From NCBI GenBank assembly GCA_030425385.1, contig JAUIAH010000042.1, forward strand, positions 1 through 64,000: 64,000 nt of DNA, written 5' to 3'. The position numbers were made by a program, and so were the translations under genes. The notes beneath the pieces were generated by a model. The model did not search any database. It was not told where the DNA came from and saw nothing but the letters and a program-made list of their open reading frames with translations. Positions 54,633 to 63,572 of the stretch are shown one piece after another. Origin of the DNA: Verrucomicrobiia bacterium (GTDB lineage Bacteria; Verrucomicrobiota; Verrucomicrobiia; Verrucomicrobiales; DEV007). Position 1 is the stretch's first letter, and each line of letters starts with the position of its first letter.

Positions 54633-55436
54633 TCAGTGCGCCTTGAGCCACTCGGTCGTGCGCGGATTGAAATCATCAAGGCACTCCCAGTGGAACGCAT
54701 GCCCCGCACCTTCATAAAGATGGAGATCACTATGAGGAATGGCCGCCGCTGTTTCCTCGCCCATCCACTTCGGAGTGAAGATATCGTCCTGCCCCCCAAT
54801 GACCAAGCATGGGCATTGGATATCTTTCAATTGATCATACACATCGTGGCCCGTGCAGGCCGCCGCTTGCGCTTCCATCGCGTGGAGGGGTTGAGGAGCC
54901 GCCCCAATCGCCGCCTCCTGACGCCCATCCAAGAGACTTTGATGAGCATCATCATGATCCCAAAAGGGCTTGGTGAAGATCAACAATTGGATGTATTCCA
55001 TGAATTCTTCGGGCCGCAAACGCGCCTTGATGTGCTTCATGTGTTCAAACACCGAGGTCGCATAGCGATCACACCGCGCCCAGGTACACATGAGAATGGC
55101 ACTGGTCACCTTCTGAGGATGACGCAAAGCCAACTGCTGGGCAATGATGCTCCCCATCGAGCACCCCACCACGCGGGCTTTCTCGATGCCTAACGCATCC
55201 ATCAACCCAGCGTAATCATCCGCCATCATTGCGCTGGAATAGGGCCCCTCCGGCTTGTCACTCTGCCCCACCCCGCGGTTGTCTCCCATGATGCAGCGGA
55301 AATGGTCCTGCCAGGCGGCCACGTGGGCTTCCCAGACCGAACCCGGTGCGGTGATCCCCATGATGCAAATCAGAGGATCTCCCGATCCACATTCCTCGTA
55401 ATACATTTGAATTCCGTTGGTCTCGACGTGTGGCAT
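54633..55436 (-). CDS. Alpha/beta-fold hydrolase
   Basis: A 267-residue cytoplasmic hydrolase. DNRGVGQSDKP (residues 52-62) follows the first strand, the nucleophile elbow is GCSMGS (Ser93), the acid lies in IGGQDDIFTP and the His in GAGHAFHWE. No signal. It resembles 3-oxoadipate enol-lactonase and related ester or C-C bond hydrolases, but the substrate cannot be fixed. Probably transcribed with the TIM-barrel gene. Confidence 0.85.
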   Translation of the reverse strand: MPHVETNGIQMYYEECGSGDPLICIMGITAPGSVWEAHVAAWQDHFRCIMGDNRGVGQSDKPEGPYSSAMMADDYAGLMDALGIEKARVVGCSMGSIIAQQLALRHPQKVTSAILMCTWARCDRYATSVFEHMKHIKARLRPEEFMEYIQLLIFTKPFWDHDDAHQSLLDGRQEAAIGAAPQPLHAMEAQAAACTGHDVYDQLKDIQCPCLVIGGQDDIFTPKWMGEETAAAIPHSDLHLYEGAGHAFHWECLDDFNPRTTEWLKAH

Positions 55437-55555
55437 GAGCGTTTCGTTTATTGATAGAGTTTCAGCTAAGGGAGGCGTTGACGCCTCTCCGCGATGCTAT
55501 ACCGGGAAAGCACAGGCCGTCCAAGCAAGAAATCCGGCTTCCGGATGGAGAGTTC

Positions 55556-56503
55556 TCACGATCCCGAGGCACCCGCCAAGCGCGCCGGAGGATCATCGAA
55601 ATGCAAATGATAGGGTTTGGCCATCTCCGGGTAGGAAAACCCAAAGCCCGACTCATACTCATAGCGTGTGAAGAGCTCCAGATCGCGATACTGCGAGAAA
55701 CGCTTGGATGCCATGTCCGCCGCCCGATCGCGCAGAGGACCGAACTCCTGGGGATTCAAGTAGTAGAAGAAGCGTTTCTTCGGCATGCCATCAGCCGCTG
55801 GAGAGATCACACCCAAGCGCGAGAACGGATCCGAATCCAGCAAGGCGGCTACTGTCTCATGGGCCATGGGCTCATGGATCTCCACGCGGCTCGTCACCCA
55901 GGCCAACGCCTCAGCCGTGGGCGCGGGCAACGGACAGGTGAGAAATCCGCCTGCTGCCGCAGGGGCCAGCACCTTGCTCACCACCTCGTTAGGATTGACG
56001 TCATCGATCCCCGGCCAGGACCGAATCGCGAGCAACAGCACGGGCAAGGAGAGATGTTCCGAACGCTCAAAGACAACGAGGCGCCCCTCCGACACGACAA
56101 GAAATTGGTAGAGGCAAAGGAGCAATTCTCCCACTTCCGCGACCCGCTCGGGCTCGATGCAGAAGTCTGCAATCAAGGTGCTTCCAGTCTCAAAGCTACC
56201 CAACTGATCCTCGAAATACTTTGCAAACCCATGTGGCCCCTTGGCACTGAACTCGTGACTGCCCAGATACTTGGACTCCTCCTGCTTCAGCGCCCGTGCC
56301 AACGCCTTCTTCAACGCCGTGGACGGCATCTTTGCCCTGCCATTCTCCAAATGATGGATCCACGACGCCGAAATCTTCCGATCCGTACCCAAAGCATGGT
56401 CCGCATTCAGGAGGGCCGCCAAGCCCTTGAGCGAAAGCCCCTGGGCCACGCGATCCGCCTGGATGACCGATCCCAAATCTTCGAGTGTGGCAGCGTCCGG
56501 CAA
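55556..56503 (-). CDS. XRE-type transcriptional regulator
   Basis: A 315-residue DNA-binding protein. The helix-turn-helix lies in residues 8-70 (IQADRVAQGLSLKGLAALLN, then ISASWIHHLENGRAKMPS). The long C-terminal part (90-315) is unfamiliar and mostly helical, perhaps a sensing domain. It is divergent from the metal-efflux locus, which it may control (inference). The 194 bases between carry repeats of TTAAG around GGCATC (56512-56527) that could be an operator. A long opposite-strand frame here (55451-56509) is rejected. Confidence 0.75.
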   Translation of the reverse strand: MPDAATLEDLGSVIQADRVAQGLSLKGLAALLNADHALGTDRKISASWIHHLENGRAKMPSTALKKALARALKQEESKYLGSHEFSAKGPHGFAKYFEDQLGSFETGSTLIADFCIEPERVAEVGELLLCLYQFLVVSEGRLVVFERSEHLSLPVLLLAIRSWPGIDDVNPNEVVSKVLAPAAAGGFLTCPLPAPTAEALAWVTSRVEIHEPMAHETVAALLDSDPFSRLGVISPAADGMPKKRFFYYLNPQEFGPLRDRAADMASKRFSQYRDLELFTRYEYESGFGFSYPEMAKPYHLHFDDPPARLAGASGS

Positions 56504-56703
56504 AGTTAGTTAAGGCATCTTAAGTAGTTTCTATCAGCCTGCATCAAGTCTGTCTCAAACCACTGCAAACATGCCATTGTCTGAGACATCATTCAAGTTT
56601 TATCAAAACATCTCAGGAAATTCACAAACAGATCACGGGGCGCTCAGTTGACACCAAGATATGCAAAGCAACTCGCACTCTCCGACACCCTAGTCCTCAA
56701 CAC

Positions 56704-57135
56704 ATGGGAGTCCTCGTGGCCAAGAAATCGATCCATCACCCGCTGAGCAGCCTCATCATCGCCCTACGCGCGACGTTGATCGTCCTCGTCGGTCTTCATT
56801 TGGTGCTCCCCTCGTGTCTATGCCAGGTGCTTGCGGTCTTGGGTCTCAGCCCGGATCCACAGCCAGACCATCTGCAGCATCAGATCCAAGCGGTCTCGGA
56901 CATCAGTAATGACGCCATCCTACCCTGTCATTGCGATGAACCCAATCCGAAGAACGCGGAGATTCCTCGGGAGACCTCATTGCCTACGGGAGTCCCTGTC
57001 ACCGATATCGTCGATCATGCTGATCACGTTCCCTTGTTAGGGACCCGATCCCTCACACGCTCCTCACGAGCTCCGCCTGATCGACCGATTCCCACGGCGC
57101 CGAGTCGTGCCTGGATCCCTGTCTACTTGCTTTGA
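56704..57135 (+). CDS. Small Cys/His protein at the head of the metal-efflux locus
   Basis: A 143-residue protein. One hydrophobic helix (about 15-45, SLIIALRATLIVLVGLHLVLP) contains CLC, followed by LPCHCDEPNPKN (near residue 76) and a His/Asp stretch DIVDHADH. Similar small proteins precede RND metal pumps in related genomes (recollection, not a search). It may bind the exported ion in the periplasm. Its resemblance in layout to the HPCQLC protein at 7305-7715 is notable. Followed by the TolC-like gene after 129 bases. Confidence 0.6.
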   Translation: MGVLVAKKSIHHPLSSLIIALRATLIVLVGLHLVLPSCLCQVLAVLGLSPDPQPDHLQHQIQAVSDISNDAILPCHCDEPNPKNAEIPRETSLPTGVPVTDIVDHADHVPLLGTRSLTRSSRAPPDRPIPTAPSRAWIPVYLL

Positions 57136-57264
57136 TCTGAAGTGAAATCGCCGCGCTTGCGCCGTTCGCCAAGCGCCGAGCGATCCCGCCGTACCCTGCC
57201 CAAGTCACCCCTTGGGCTGTCATGAACCGTCTCATGACTGCGTCTCCTTTCACTTCAATCACCC

Positions 57265-58524
57265 ATGTTCAGGTCTACCCATTTCATATTTCTTTCATTC
57301 ATTGTCAGTTCTCTCTGGTCGCCGTCGCTTCGCGGAGAAGTCGCCCCTAACGTTCCCACCCATCTTACCCTCGCCGACGCTCTATCATTGACGCTTGCGA
57401 GGAATCGCGAACTCGAAGCGTTCCATTGGGAAATTCGAATCCACGAAGCGGATGCCTTGCAAGCCGCCCTGCGACAGAATCCCGAACTTTCTGTCGAGGT
57501 TGAAGACGGTCTTGGTTCAGGTGCCTATGACGCCTTCGACGTCGCGCAGACCACTGTCTCCCTGAGTCAGACGATCGAGACCGCGGGGAAACGGTTGAGA
57601 CGCCTGCGCCTCGCGGAAGCAGGAACGAAGCTCGCGAAACAAGACTATGTGCTGAAGCGATCGCGGATTCTCAACGTGGTGACCAAGGCCTTTCTCGATG
57701 TGTTAGAAAGACAACAGGAAGTGGTCTTTGCAAGTGACCTGCTGCAGATGCAGCGCGAGCTCCTGGCCGCACAGATCGACCGCATTGAGGCAGGACGCGC
57801 GGCTGAATCGGAGCGGGAAATGTCCGCTCCCGCAGTGGCCCTGGCAGAACTCAATGTGCGCGAAGCCGAACAGCAGTTGGCCTCCGCTCAGCTCGCTCTT
57901 GCCAAATTCTGGGCCAGCGAATCGCCTCGGTTCCATACCGCCGTCGGCTCGCTGGAACTACCGGAATCGCTGCCCTCGCTTTCGGCTCTGCGCGCACAAC
58001 TCACGGCGAATCCGATCCTCGGCTATCACCATCTGTTATTGAATCAGCATCGGGCAGCGCTTGCATTGGAACGTTCCTCGCGCTTCTCGGATGTGGATGT
58101 GTCGGTTGGTGCCCGCCGATTTGAGGACACGGATGATCATGCGCTCACCTTTGGCGTCTCGATTGCCCTGCCGCTGTTCAATCGGAATCAGGGGAAGATT
58201 CGCAAGGCGGAGGCCACTCTGGAGAAAGCCAAAGCCGAGCAGGCTGACATGCTCACCAATCTCGGCAACGCCCTCACAGGTGCGCATCAAGAATTGGTAT
58301 CAAGCCATGCTCAGGCGCACATCTTAGCCACCGAAGTCGTGCCTGCAGCGAGTAATGGATACGATCTCACGCGCGAGAGCTTCCGTTTGGGGAAGGCCAG
58401 TTACCTCGAACTCAGGCAGGCACAAACCACCGCCATCGAAGCCCGTCAGAAACTCTTTCAAGCCCAAGTCCGCTATCACAAAGCCAACGTCGATCTCGAG
58501 ACGCTGACTGGACGAATCAACTAA
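57265..58524 (+). CDS. TolC-family outer-membrane channel of a metal efflux pump
   Basis: A 419-residue outer-membrane factor (CzcC/CusC-like). Signal to about residue 24. Two long helical hairpin repeats start LTLADALSLTLARNRELEAF (near 32) and LSALRAQLTANPILGYHHLL (near 237), the usual internal duplication. SLSQTIETAGKRLRR is a strong family motif. It forms the exit duct for the RND pump encoded downstream. 9 bases separate it from the membrane-fusion gene. Confidence 0.9.
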   Translation: MFRSTHFIFLSFIVSSLWSPSLRGEVAPNVPTHLTLADALSLTLARNRELEAFHWEIRIHEADALQAALRQNPELSVEVEDGLGSGAYDAFDVAQTTVSLSQTIETAGKRLRRLRLAEAGTKLAKQDYVLKRSRILNVVTKAFLDVLERQQEVVFASDLLQMQRELLAAQIDRIEAGRAAESEREMSAPAVALAELNVREAEQQLASAQLALAKFWASESPRFHTAVGSLELPESLPSLSALRAQLTANPILGYHHLLLNQHRAALALERSSRFSDVDVSVGARRFEDTDDHALTFGVSIALPLFNRNQGKIRKAEATLEKAKAEQADMLTNLGNALTGAHQELVSSHAQAHILATEVVPAASNGYDLTRESFRLGKASYLELRQAQTTAIEARQKLFQAQVRYHKANVDLETLTGRIN

Positions 58525-58533
58525 CATCTCACC

Positions 58534-59688
58534 ATGAATCTATCAACACTTACCGTGGCAGGCATGGCCCTTTGCGCCCTCGTTGCCTGCGATCAAACCC
58601 TGCCAACCATCGACACCGACGCTGACCCAAGCGGGGAAACGAGCGTGCTTCAGGTGGCACCCGAAGCCCTGCGCAACGCCCAACTCGGCTACGAGAAGGC
58701 TTCCTCTCACCCGATTCAGGAACGAATCAGCGCCTATGGCGAAATCACACCGCAAGCCGATAAGATGGCGTCCATTGTGAGCCGGGTGAGCGGGATCGTC
58801 GTGGACATTCGCAAACAGTTAGGAGAATCGGTTGATGAAGGAGAAGTGGTTGCGGTGCTCGAAAGCCAAGCCCTTGCGGAAGCGGTGATGCGCTACTTGC
58901 AGGCCGAATCAACGTTAGAGGCGGCAAAGAAAGCTTTCGCGCGAGAGAAGGAGCTGTTTGGGAAGAAACTGACTTCTGCGGAGGCATACCAAGGGGCTGA
59001 GCAAGCGTTGCAAACCGCCAAGATCACCCATGCAACGACGCGGCAATCGCTCCAACTGCTTCACTTTGAAGAATCGGAGCTGCATGCCTACCTCGATGCG
59101 CCCGAGTCTGCTGATCTCACTCGGTTCCCCATTCGCTCACCCTTGAATGGCGTAGTGACGAATCGTGAGATCCATCGCGGTGAAGCCGTGGCTGCCGACG
59201 CGCCCCTCTTTAAAATCGCGGATTTGGAAGAGGTCTGCGTTCACTTTCACGTTCCGTTAGAATCTGTTCGCTACCTTGAGAAGGGAGGGCTCGTGAACGT
59301 TGCGGACGACAGCGCTGCTCAAGCAGCTGATGCCACGGTGACCTTCGTTTCGCCCATCGCAAGTGAGAGTAGCCGGACGGTCACAGTGAGAGCAGCTCTC
59401 ACAAACACGCAAGGCCACTGGCGGCCTGGAACGCCCGTGACCGTGACCATGAAGCGCACGGCAGCTAACGCTGCCATCGCCATTCCGAGCGATGCGCTTC
59501 TCGATTACGAAGGTGGCTACGTGGTCTTCGTCCAGGAGCGTGAGGGTGTCTTTCATTTGCGCGAAGTGGAGCCCGGGAGACGGGATGACGCCTTCGTGGA
59601 AATCAAATCCGGCCTTCGAGAAGGCGAAACCGTCGTCACTACCAATGCCTTTGCGTTGAAAGCGCTTTGGCAGTCTCAAGGAGCTTAG
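58534..59688 (+). CDS. RND efflux membrane-fusion lipoprotein
   Basis: A 384-residue periplasmic adaptor (CzcB/CusB-like). The N-terminus is a lipoprotein signal (LCALVAC, Cys19). Barrel-sandwich halves SIVSRVSGIVVDIRKQLGESVDEGEVVAVLES (about 80-110) and RSPLNGVVTNREIHRGEAVA flank a helical hairpin. A beta-barrel domain and membrane-proximal end (GLREGETVVTTNAFALKALW) follow. No extra metal-binding N-terminal His or Met cluster is seen. It joins the RND pump to the TolC-like channel. Confidence 0.9.
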   Translation: MNLSTLTVAGMALCALVACDQTLPTIDTDADPSGETSVLQVAPEALRNAQLGYEKASSHPIQERISAYGEITPQADKMASIVSRVSGIVVDIRKQLGESVDEGEVVAVLESQALAEAVMRYLQAESTLEAAKKAFAREKELFGKKLTSAEAYQGAEQALQTAKITHATTRQSLQLLHFEESELHAYLDAPESADLTRFPIRSPLNGVVTNREIHRGEAVAADAPLFKIADLEEVCVHFHVPLESVRYLEKGGLVNVADDSAAQAADATVTFVSPIASESSRTVTVRAALTNTQGHWRPGTPVTVTMKRTAANAAIAIPSDALLDYEGGYVVFVQEREGVFHLREVEPGRRDDAFVEIKSGLREGETVVTTNAFALKALWQSQGA

Positions 59689-59698
59689 TTTAGTCATC

Positions 59699-62600
59699 AT
59701 GTTAGCCAAGTTACTCAAGTTCTCGCTCAGCGAACGCTTTCTCATCGTCGTCGTGGCTGCCGTGCTAGGCGTATGGGGATTCACCTGCTACCGGCAGTTG
59801 CCCATTGATGCGTTTCCTGACATTTCCAACACGCAGGTACAAGTCATCGTCAAAGCGCCCGGCATGACGCCGGTAGAGGTCGAGCAGCGCATCACGAACC
59901 CGATCGAGGTGGAGGTGCGCGGCATTCAGAATCAAACGATTCTCCGATCGATGACGAAATATGCCCTGTCCATCGTCACGATCGATTTCACCGATAGCAC
60001 GGATATCTACTGGGCACGTCAACAGGTTTCCGAGCGGATCAGTCAAGTGTTAGCCGGATTGCCTGACGGCGTGGAAGGGGGGCTTGCGCCGATCACCATG
60101 CCTATGAGCGACATTTATATGTTCATGGTCGAAGGCGACGGCTATACGAATATGGAGCTACGCGGGATCCTAGACTGGATCATCCGTCCGCGGCTACTCT
60201 CCGTCGAAGGCGTGGCCGATGTGAATGCGCTAGGGGGTGAAGTGCGGAGCTACCAGGTGACGCCTCATCCCGAGAAACTCGCTTCCTACGATCTCACCAT
60301 AGCCGATGTCGTGACAGCGTTAGAAGAGAATAACCGGAACACGGGTGGTGATCGTTTCACCCGACACCATGAAGTCATTCTCATCACGACCGTGGGGCAA
60401 CTCACCAATATCGAGGACATTCGCGGCATTCCGATTGCCACTCGGGACGGGGTGCCCATCCACATCCACGACGTCGCCTCCGTCGAGGTCGGCGCGCTCA
60501 CGCGATACGGCGGAGTGACGGCACACGGGGCCGGCGAGGGCGTGGAAGGGCTGGTGCTCAACCGGCGCGGAGCAAATAGCAGACGTACCATTGAGGGCGT
60601 GAAACGCGTGCTTGAGGAGGTGAAACCGTCGCTGCCCGATGGCGTTCGTATAGTGCCCTTCTATGATCGCAGTGATCTCATCACTCAAGCGGTGGGCACC
60701 GTGGAATCGGCCTTGATCCAAGCCGTGGTTCTTGTTCTTGTCGTGCTGCTAGTATTCCTCGCCAATATCCGAAGCGCAATCAGCGTTGGGATCATCCTTC
60801 CGCTCACCGTTCTCGGAACCTTCGTTCCCATGTACTACGCAGGTCTCACGGCCAATCTGATGTCGCTGGGAGGGATTGCCATTGCCGTCGGCATCCTCGT
60901 GGATTCAGCCGTCGTGATGGTGGAGAACATTCACGGGCGTATCCGCGGCACGAAAGGAGGCGAACGCCTTCGCGTGGTGTGGGCTGCCTCCAGAGAAGTC
61001 GCCACCCCCATCGTTTCCGGAGTGATCATTATCGTCGTCTCTTTCCTCCCCATTCTCAGCCTCACAGGGATCGAAGGGAAACTCTTCCGTCCGCTGGCTT
61101 GGACCGTCGTCATTGCGTTGACCATGTCCATGATCCTTTCTCTCACGGTCATTCCTGTTGTCTCCAGTTTGATCATGAACGGTGGTAAGGAGGGCGGAAA
61201 CGCGCTCCATCGCGTGCTCAATCGTCTCTACGAACCAATCGTTCGTCTCGCCCTACGCCAGCGAAAGCTCGCTGTAGCGGTCGCTATCTGTTTGCTAGTC
61301 ATTTCCGGCTTTCTGGCGACTCGCACGGGCAAAGAATTCCTACCGTATCTCGATGAAGGAACCCTCGTCGTACAGTTCGAGAAATTGCCGAGCATCTCCC
61401 TTGAGAAATCGATGGAGATCGATGATGCCATTGCTAGGGAATTGATGCAATTGCCAGAGGTGACGGGCGTCGTCTCACGTGTAGGTTCGGATGAATTGCG
61501 GCTAGATCCCATGGGGCTCAACGAAACGGATGTGTTCTTAGTCACCAAGCCGCGATCAGAATGGACCGTTGCCAGCCAGGCCGAGTTGGAAGCGCAGATG
61601 CGCGCCATCATCGAGAATCACCCGGGCGTGATTTATGGGTTTACCCAACCCATTGACATGCGCGTCTCGGAGATGATCTCGGGATCCTCGGCGGCGGTGG
61701 CTATCAAGCTCATGGGCGACGATCTCGCCGTGCTAGAATCCAAGGCCAAACAGATTGAGAGCGTGGTGAATGGTATTGATGGCGCGATCGATGTCAGTCG
61801 CACGCCACTGCGGGGTCAGATGTACCTCAGCGTGCGAATGAAACATCGAGAACTCAGCCGTTTAGGAATCAGCGTCGATGATGTGAATCAGTTAGTCGAT
61901 CACGCCGTGGCTGGCGTTCAGGCAACCGAGGTGATCGAGGGAAATCGTCGGGTTCCCGTCATGGTGCGTTATCCGGAAGATTTGCGAAGTTCGCCCGAAG
62001 CCCTCTCCCGACTGCGCCTCAAGCCGAAAAGCGGCGAAAGCATTCCCTTGGCCTCTATCGCCGAGATCGATGAGGAAGATGGCCCGGTGCAAATCGAACG
62101 GGAGGATGGCAAACGCCAAGTGGTGATTGAGGCAAATGTACAAGGGCGCGATGTGGTCGGCTTCGTTGATGAAATCCGTCAAACCGTCGCTGCAAAGGTC
62201 TCCTTACCGCCAGGCTACTTTGTCCAATACGACGGCCAATTCGCCAATCAAGCGCGCGCCAGTCAGCGCTTGGTGCTTGTCGTTCCCGTCTCGCTCTTTC
62301 TCATCTTCATGATCCTGCTCTCGACATTCAATTCGATGCGCCAGGCACTGCTCATTCTTTGCAATGTGCCCTTCGCCTTCATCGGTGGCATCCTGCTTCT
62401 CTACGCCACGGGAATGTATTTGTCGGTCCCAGCTTCGGTCGGATTCATTGCGTTGTTAGGGCTCGCCGTCATGAACGGTGTCGTGCTGATCAATCACTTC
62501 AATCAGCTGCGGAAACAAGGCGAGCAGGATTTGGAAGCGATCGCCGTGCAAGGAGCCACGCGCCGATTGCGCCCGGTGCTCATGACGGCGATTCTCACCG

Positions 62601-62824
62601 TCCTCGGGTTGATCCCCCTCCTTCTCGCCACGGGTCCCGGATCCGAAGTCCAGAAGCCCCTCGCGGTGGTCGTCATTGGCGGCACCTTCTCCTCGACGAT
62701 CCTCACCCTCGTGTTGCTTCCGACCCTTTACGTATGGATCGAACGCCGTGCGCTCAAGCACGGAGCGCAAGCCGATGAATCGGAGGGGTGGCACCTCTTG
62801 AGCGAGCCCGTCGGCCAACGTTAG
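59699..62824 (+). CDS. Heavy-metal RND transporter (CzcA/CusA family)
   Basis: A 1,041-residue inner-membrane proton-driven pump exporting metal ions. Family marks: LPIDAFPDISNTQVQVIV (near residue 34), and GGIAIAVGILVDSAVVMVENIH in TM4 with the proton-relay Asp. Large periplasmic loops follow TM1 and TM7. Of the CusA copper-binding Met triad only the one in PIDMR aligns; the positions in RLGI and GPVQ are not Met. Substrate may therefore be divalent (Co/Zn/Cd/Ni) rather than Cu/Ag. Third gene of the C-B-A operon. Confidence 0.9.
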   Translation: MLAKLLKFSLSERFLIVVVAAVLGVWGFTCYRQLPIDAFPDISNTQVQVIVKAPGMTPVEVEQRITNPIEVEVRGIQNQTILRSMTKYALSIVTIDFTDSTDIYWARQQVSERISQVLAGLPDGVEGGLAPITMPMSDIYMFMVEGDGYTNMELRGILDWIIRPRLLSVEGVADVNALGGEVRSYQVTPHPEKLASYDLTIADVVTALEENNRNTGGDRFTRHHEVILITTVGQLTNIEDIRGIPIATRDGVPIHIHDVASVEVGALTRYGGVTAHGAGEGVEGLVLNRRGANSRRTIEGVKRVLEEVKPSLPDGVRIVPFYDRSDLITQAVGTVESALIQAVVLVLVVLLVFLANIRSAISVGIILPLTVLGTFVPMYYAGLTANLMSLGGIAIAVGILVDSAVVMVENIHGRIRGTKGGERLRVVWAASREVATPIVSGVIIIVVSFLPILSLTGIEGKLFRPLAWTVVIALTMSMILSLTVIPVVSSLIMNGGKEGGNALHRVLNRLYEPIVRLALRQRKLAVAVAICLLVISGFLATRTGKEFLPYLDEGTLVVQFEKLPSISLEKSMEIDDAIARELMQLPEVTGVVSRVGSDELRLDPMGLNETDVFLVTKPRSEWTVASQAELEAQMRAIIENHPGVIYGFTQPIDMRVSEMISGSSAAVAIKLMGDDLAVLESKAKQIESVVNGIDGAIDVSRTPLRGQMYLSVRMKHRELSRLGISVDDVNQLVDHAVAGVQATEVIEGNRRVPVMVRYPEDLRSSPEALSRLRLKPKSGESIPLASIAEIDEEDGPVQIEREDGKRQVVIEANVQGRDVVGFVDEIRQTVAAKVSLPPGYFVQYDGQFANQARASQRLVLVVPVSLFLIFMILLSTFNSMRQALLILCNVPFAFIGGILLLYATGMYLSVPASVGFIALLGLAVMNGVVLINHFNQLRKQGEQDLEAIAVQGATRRLRPVLMTAILTVLGLIPLLLATGPGSEVQKPLAVVVIGGTFSSTILTLVLLPTLYVWIERRALKHGAQADESEGWHLLSEPVGQR

Positions 62825-62951
62825 AAATCGCCGATGCCCACGCCATCGCTACGTGTTCGAGCACCCAATGCGGAGAGTATGGCAAGATACGCATCGCCAA
62901 ACCGTCATTTCACAACTATATAACGATACAAACGAAAACCTAACGCCATCC

Positions 62952-63572
62952 ATGAAACTGAAATACCTCCTCATCTCTTCAACTCTCATCTTCACAGCCC
63001 TATCGTCGGCCTTGGCTCAGCGTGGCATGCCTCAAGCCAATCGGGATACCATTCACGCCCTCTTGGCAGCGCACGACCAAATCAAACGCGAAGTCAAGGT
63101 GACCGACGACGGCTACACCGCCACCACGACATCGGAAGACCCGAACGTCGCCGCGACACTCCAGCGGCATGTGGGCCAAATGGACGCTCGCATGAAGAAA
63201 GGGCTCATGGTGCGCCGTTGGGATCCCGCCTACGTCGAATTCGTCAATCACTATGACGATATGGATATCACGATCAAGAAGATCGCGAATGGCGTGCAGG
63301 TCATTGGCAAGGGAAAGACCGAAGACGCCAAGAAAGTCCTACGCAATCACGCTGGTATCATTACCAAACTCGTCGCCCATGGCATGGAAGAGGCCCATAA
63401 AGAACACGCAGCGGTGTTATCGGCAACCGCGGATCCCGCAACGGAAGAGCAGGCCGAGACGCCCTGCTGCCAAGCCAAGGAGAACAGCAATGCTTGCTGC
63501 AAAGAGAAAGGGCCCAAGGGAAAGGCAAACTGTTGCGCTCAAGATACCAAAGCGAAGGAGACGAAATCATGA
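62952..63572 (+). CDS. Secreted protein with Cys-pair-rich C-terminus
   Basis: A 206-residue exported protein. Signal MKLKYLLISSTLIFTALSSALA. The helical body (HDQIKREVKVTDDGYTATT, MDARMKKGLMVRRWDPAYVEF) has no recognised family. The last 50 residues hold three Cys pairs among Lys (ETPCCQAK, NACCKEKG, ANCCAQD), a likely soft-metal ligand set. ATG 62952 is chosen because upstream in-frame codons precede the signal. It overlaps the DUF2202 gene by ATGA and follows the pump, so a periplasmic metal-sequestration role is likely. Confidence 0.7.
   Translation: MKLKYLLISSTLIFTALSSALAQRGMPQANRDTIHALLAAHDQIKREVKVTDDGYTATTTSEDPNVAATLQRHVGQMDARMKKGLMVRRWDPAYVEFVNHYDDMDITIKKIANGVQVIGKGKTEDAKKVLRNHAGIITKLVAHGMEEAHKEHAAVLSATADPATEEQAETPCCQAKENSNACCKEKGPKGKANCCAQDTKAKETKS

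Noticed and set aside
55451-56509. Plus-strand ORF of 352 codons
   Set aside because: It lies opposite the XRE regulator, which has a recognisable helix-turn-helix. The plus frame is low in hydrophobic core residues and rich in Arg, His and Gln, as antisense frames in GC-rich DNA are.
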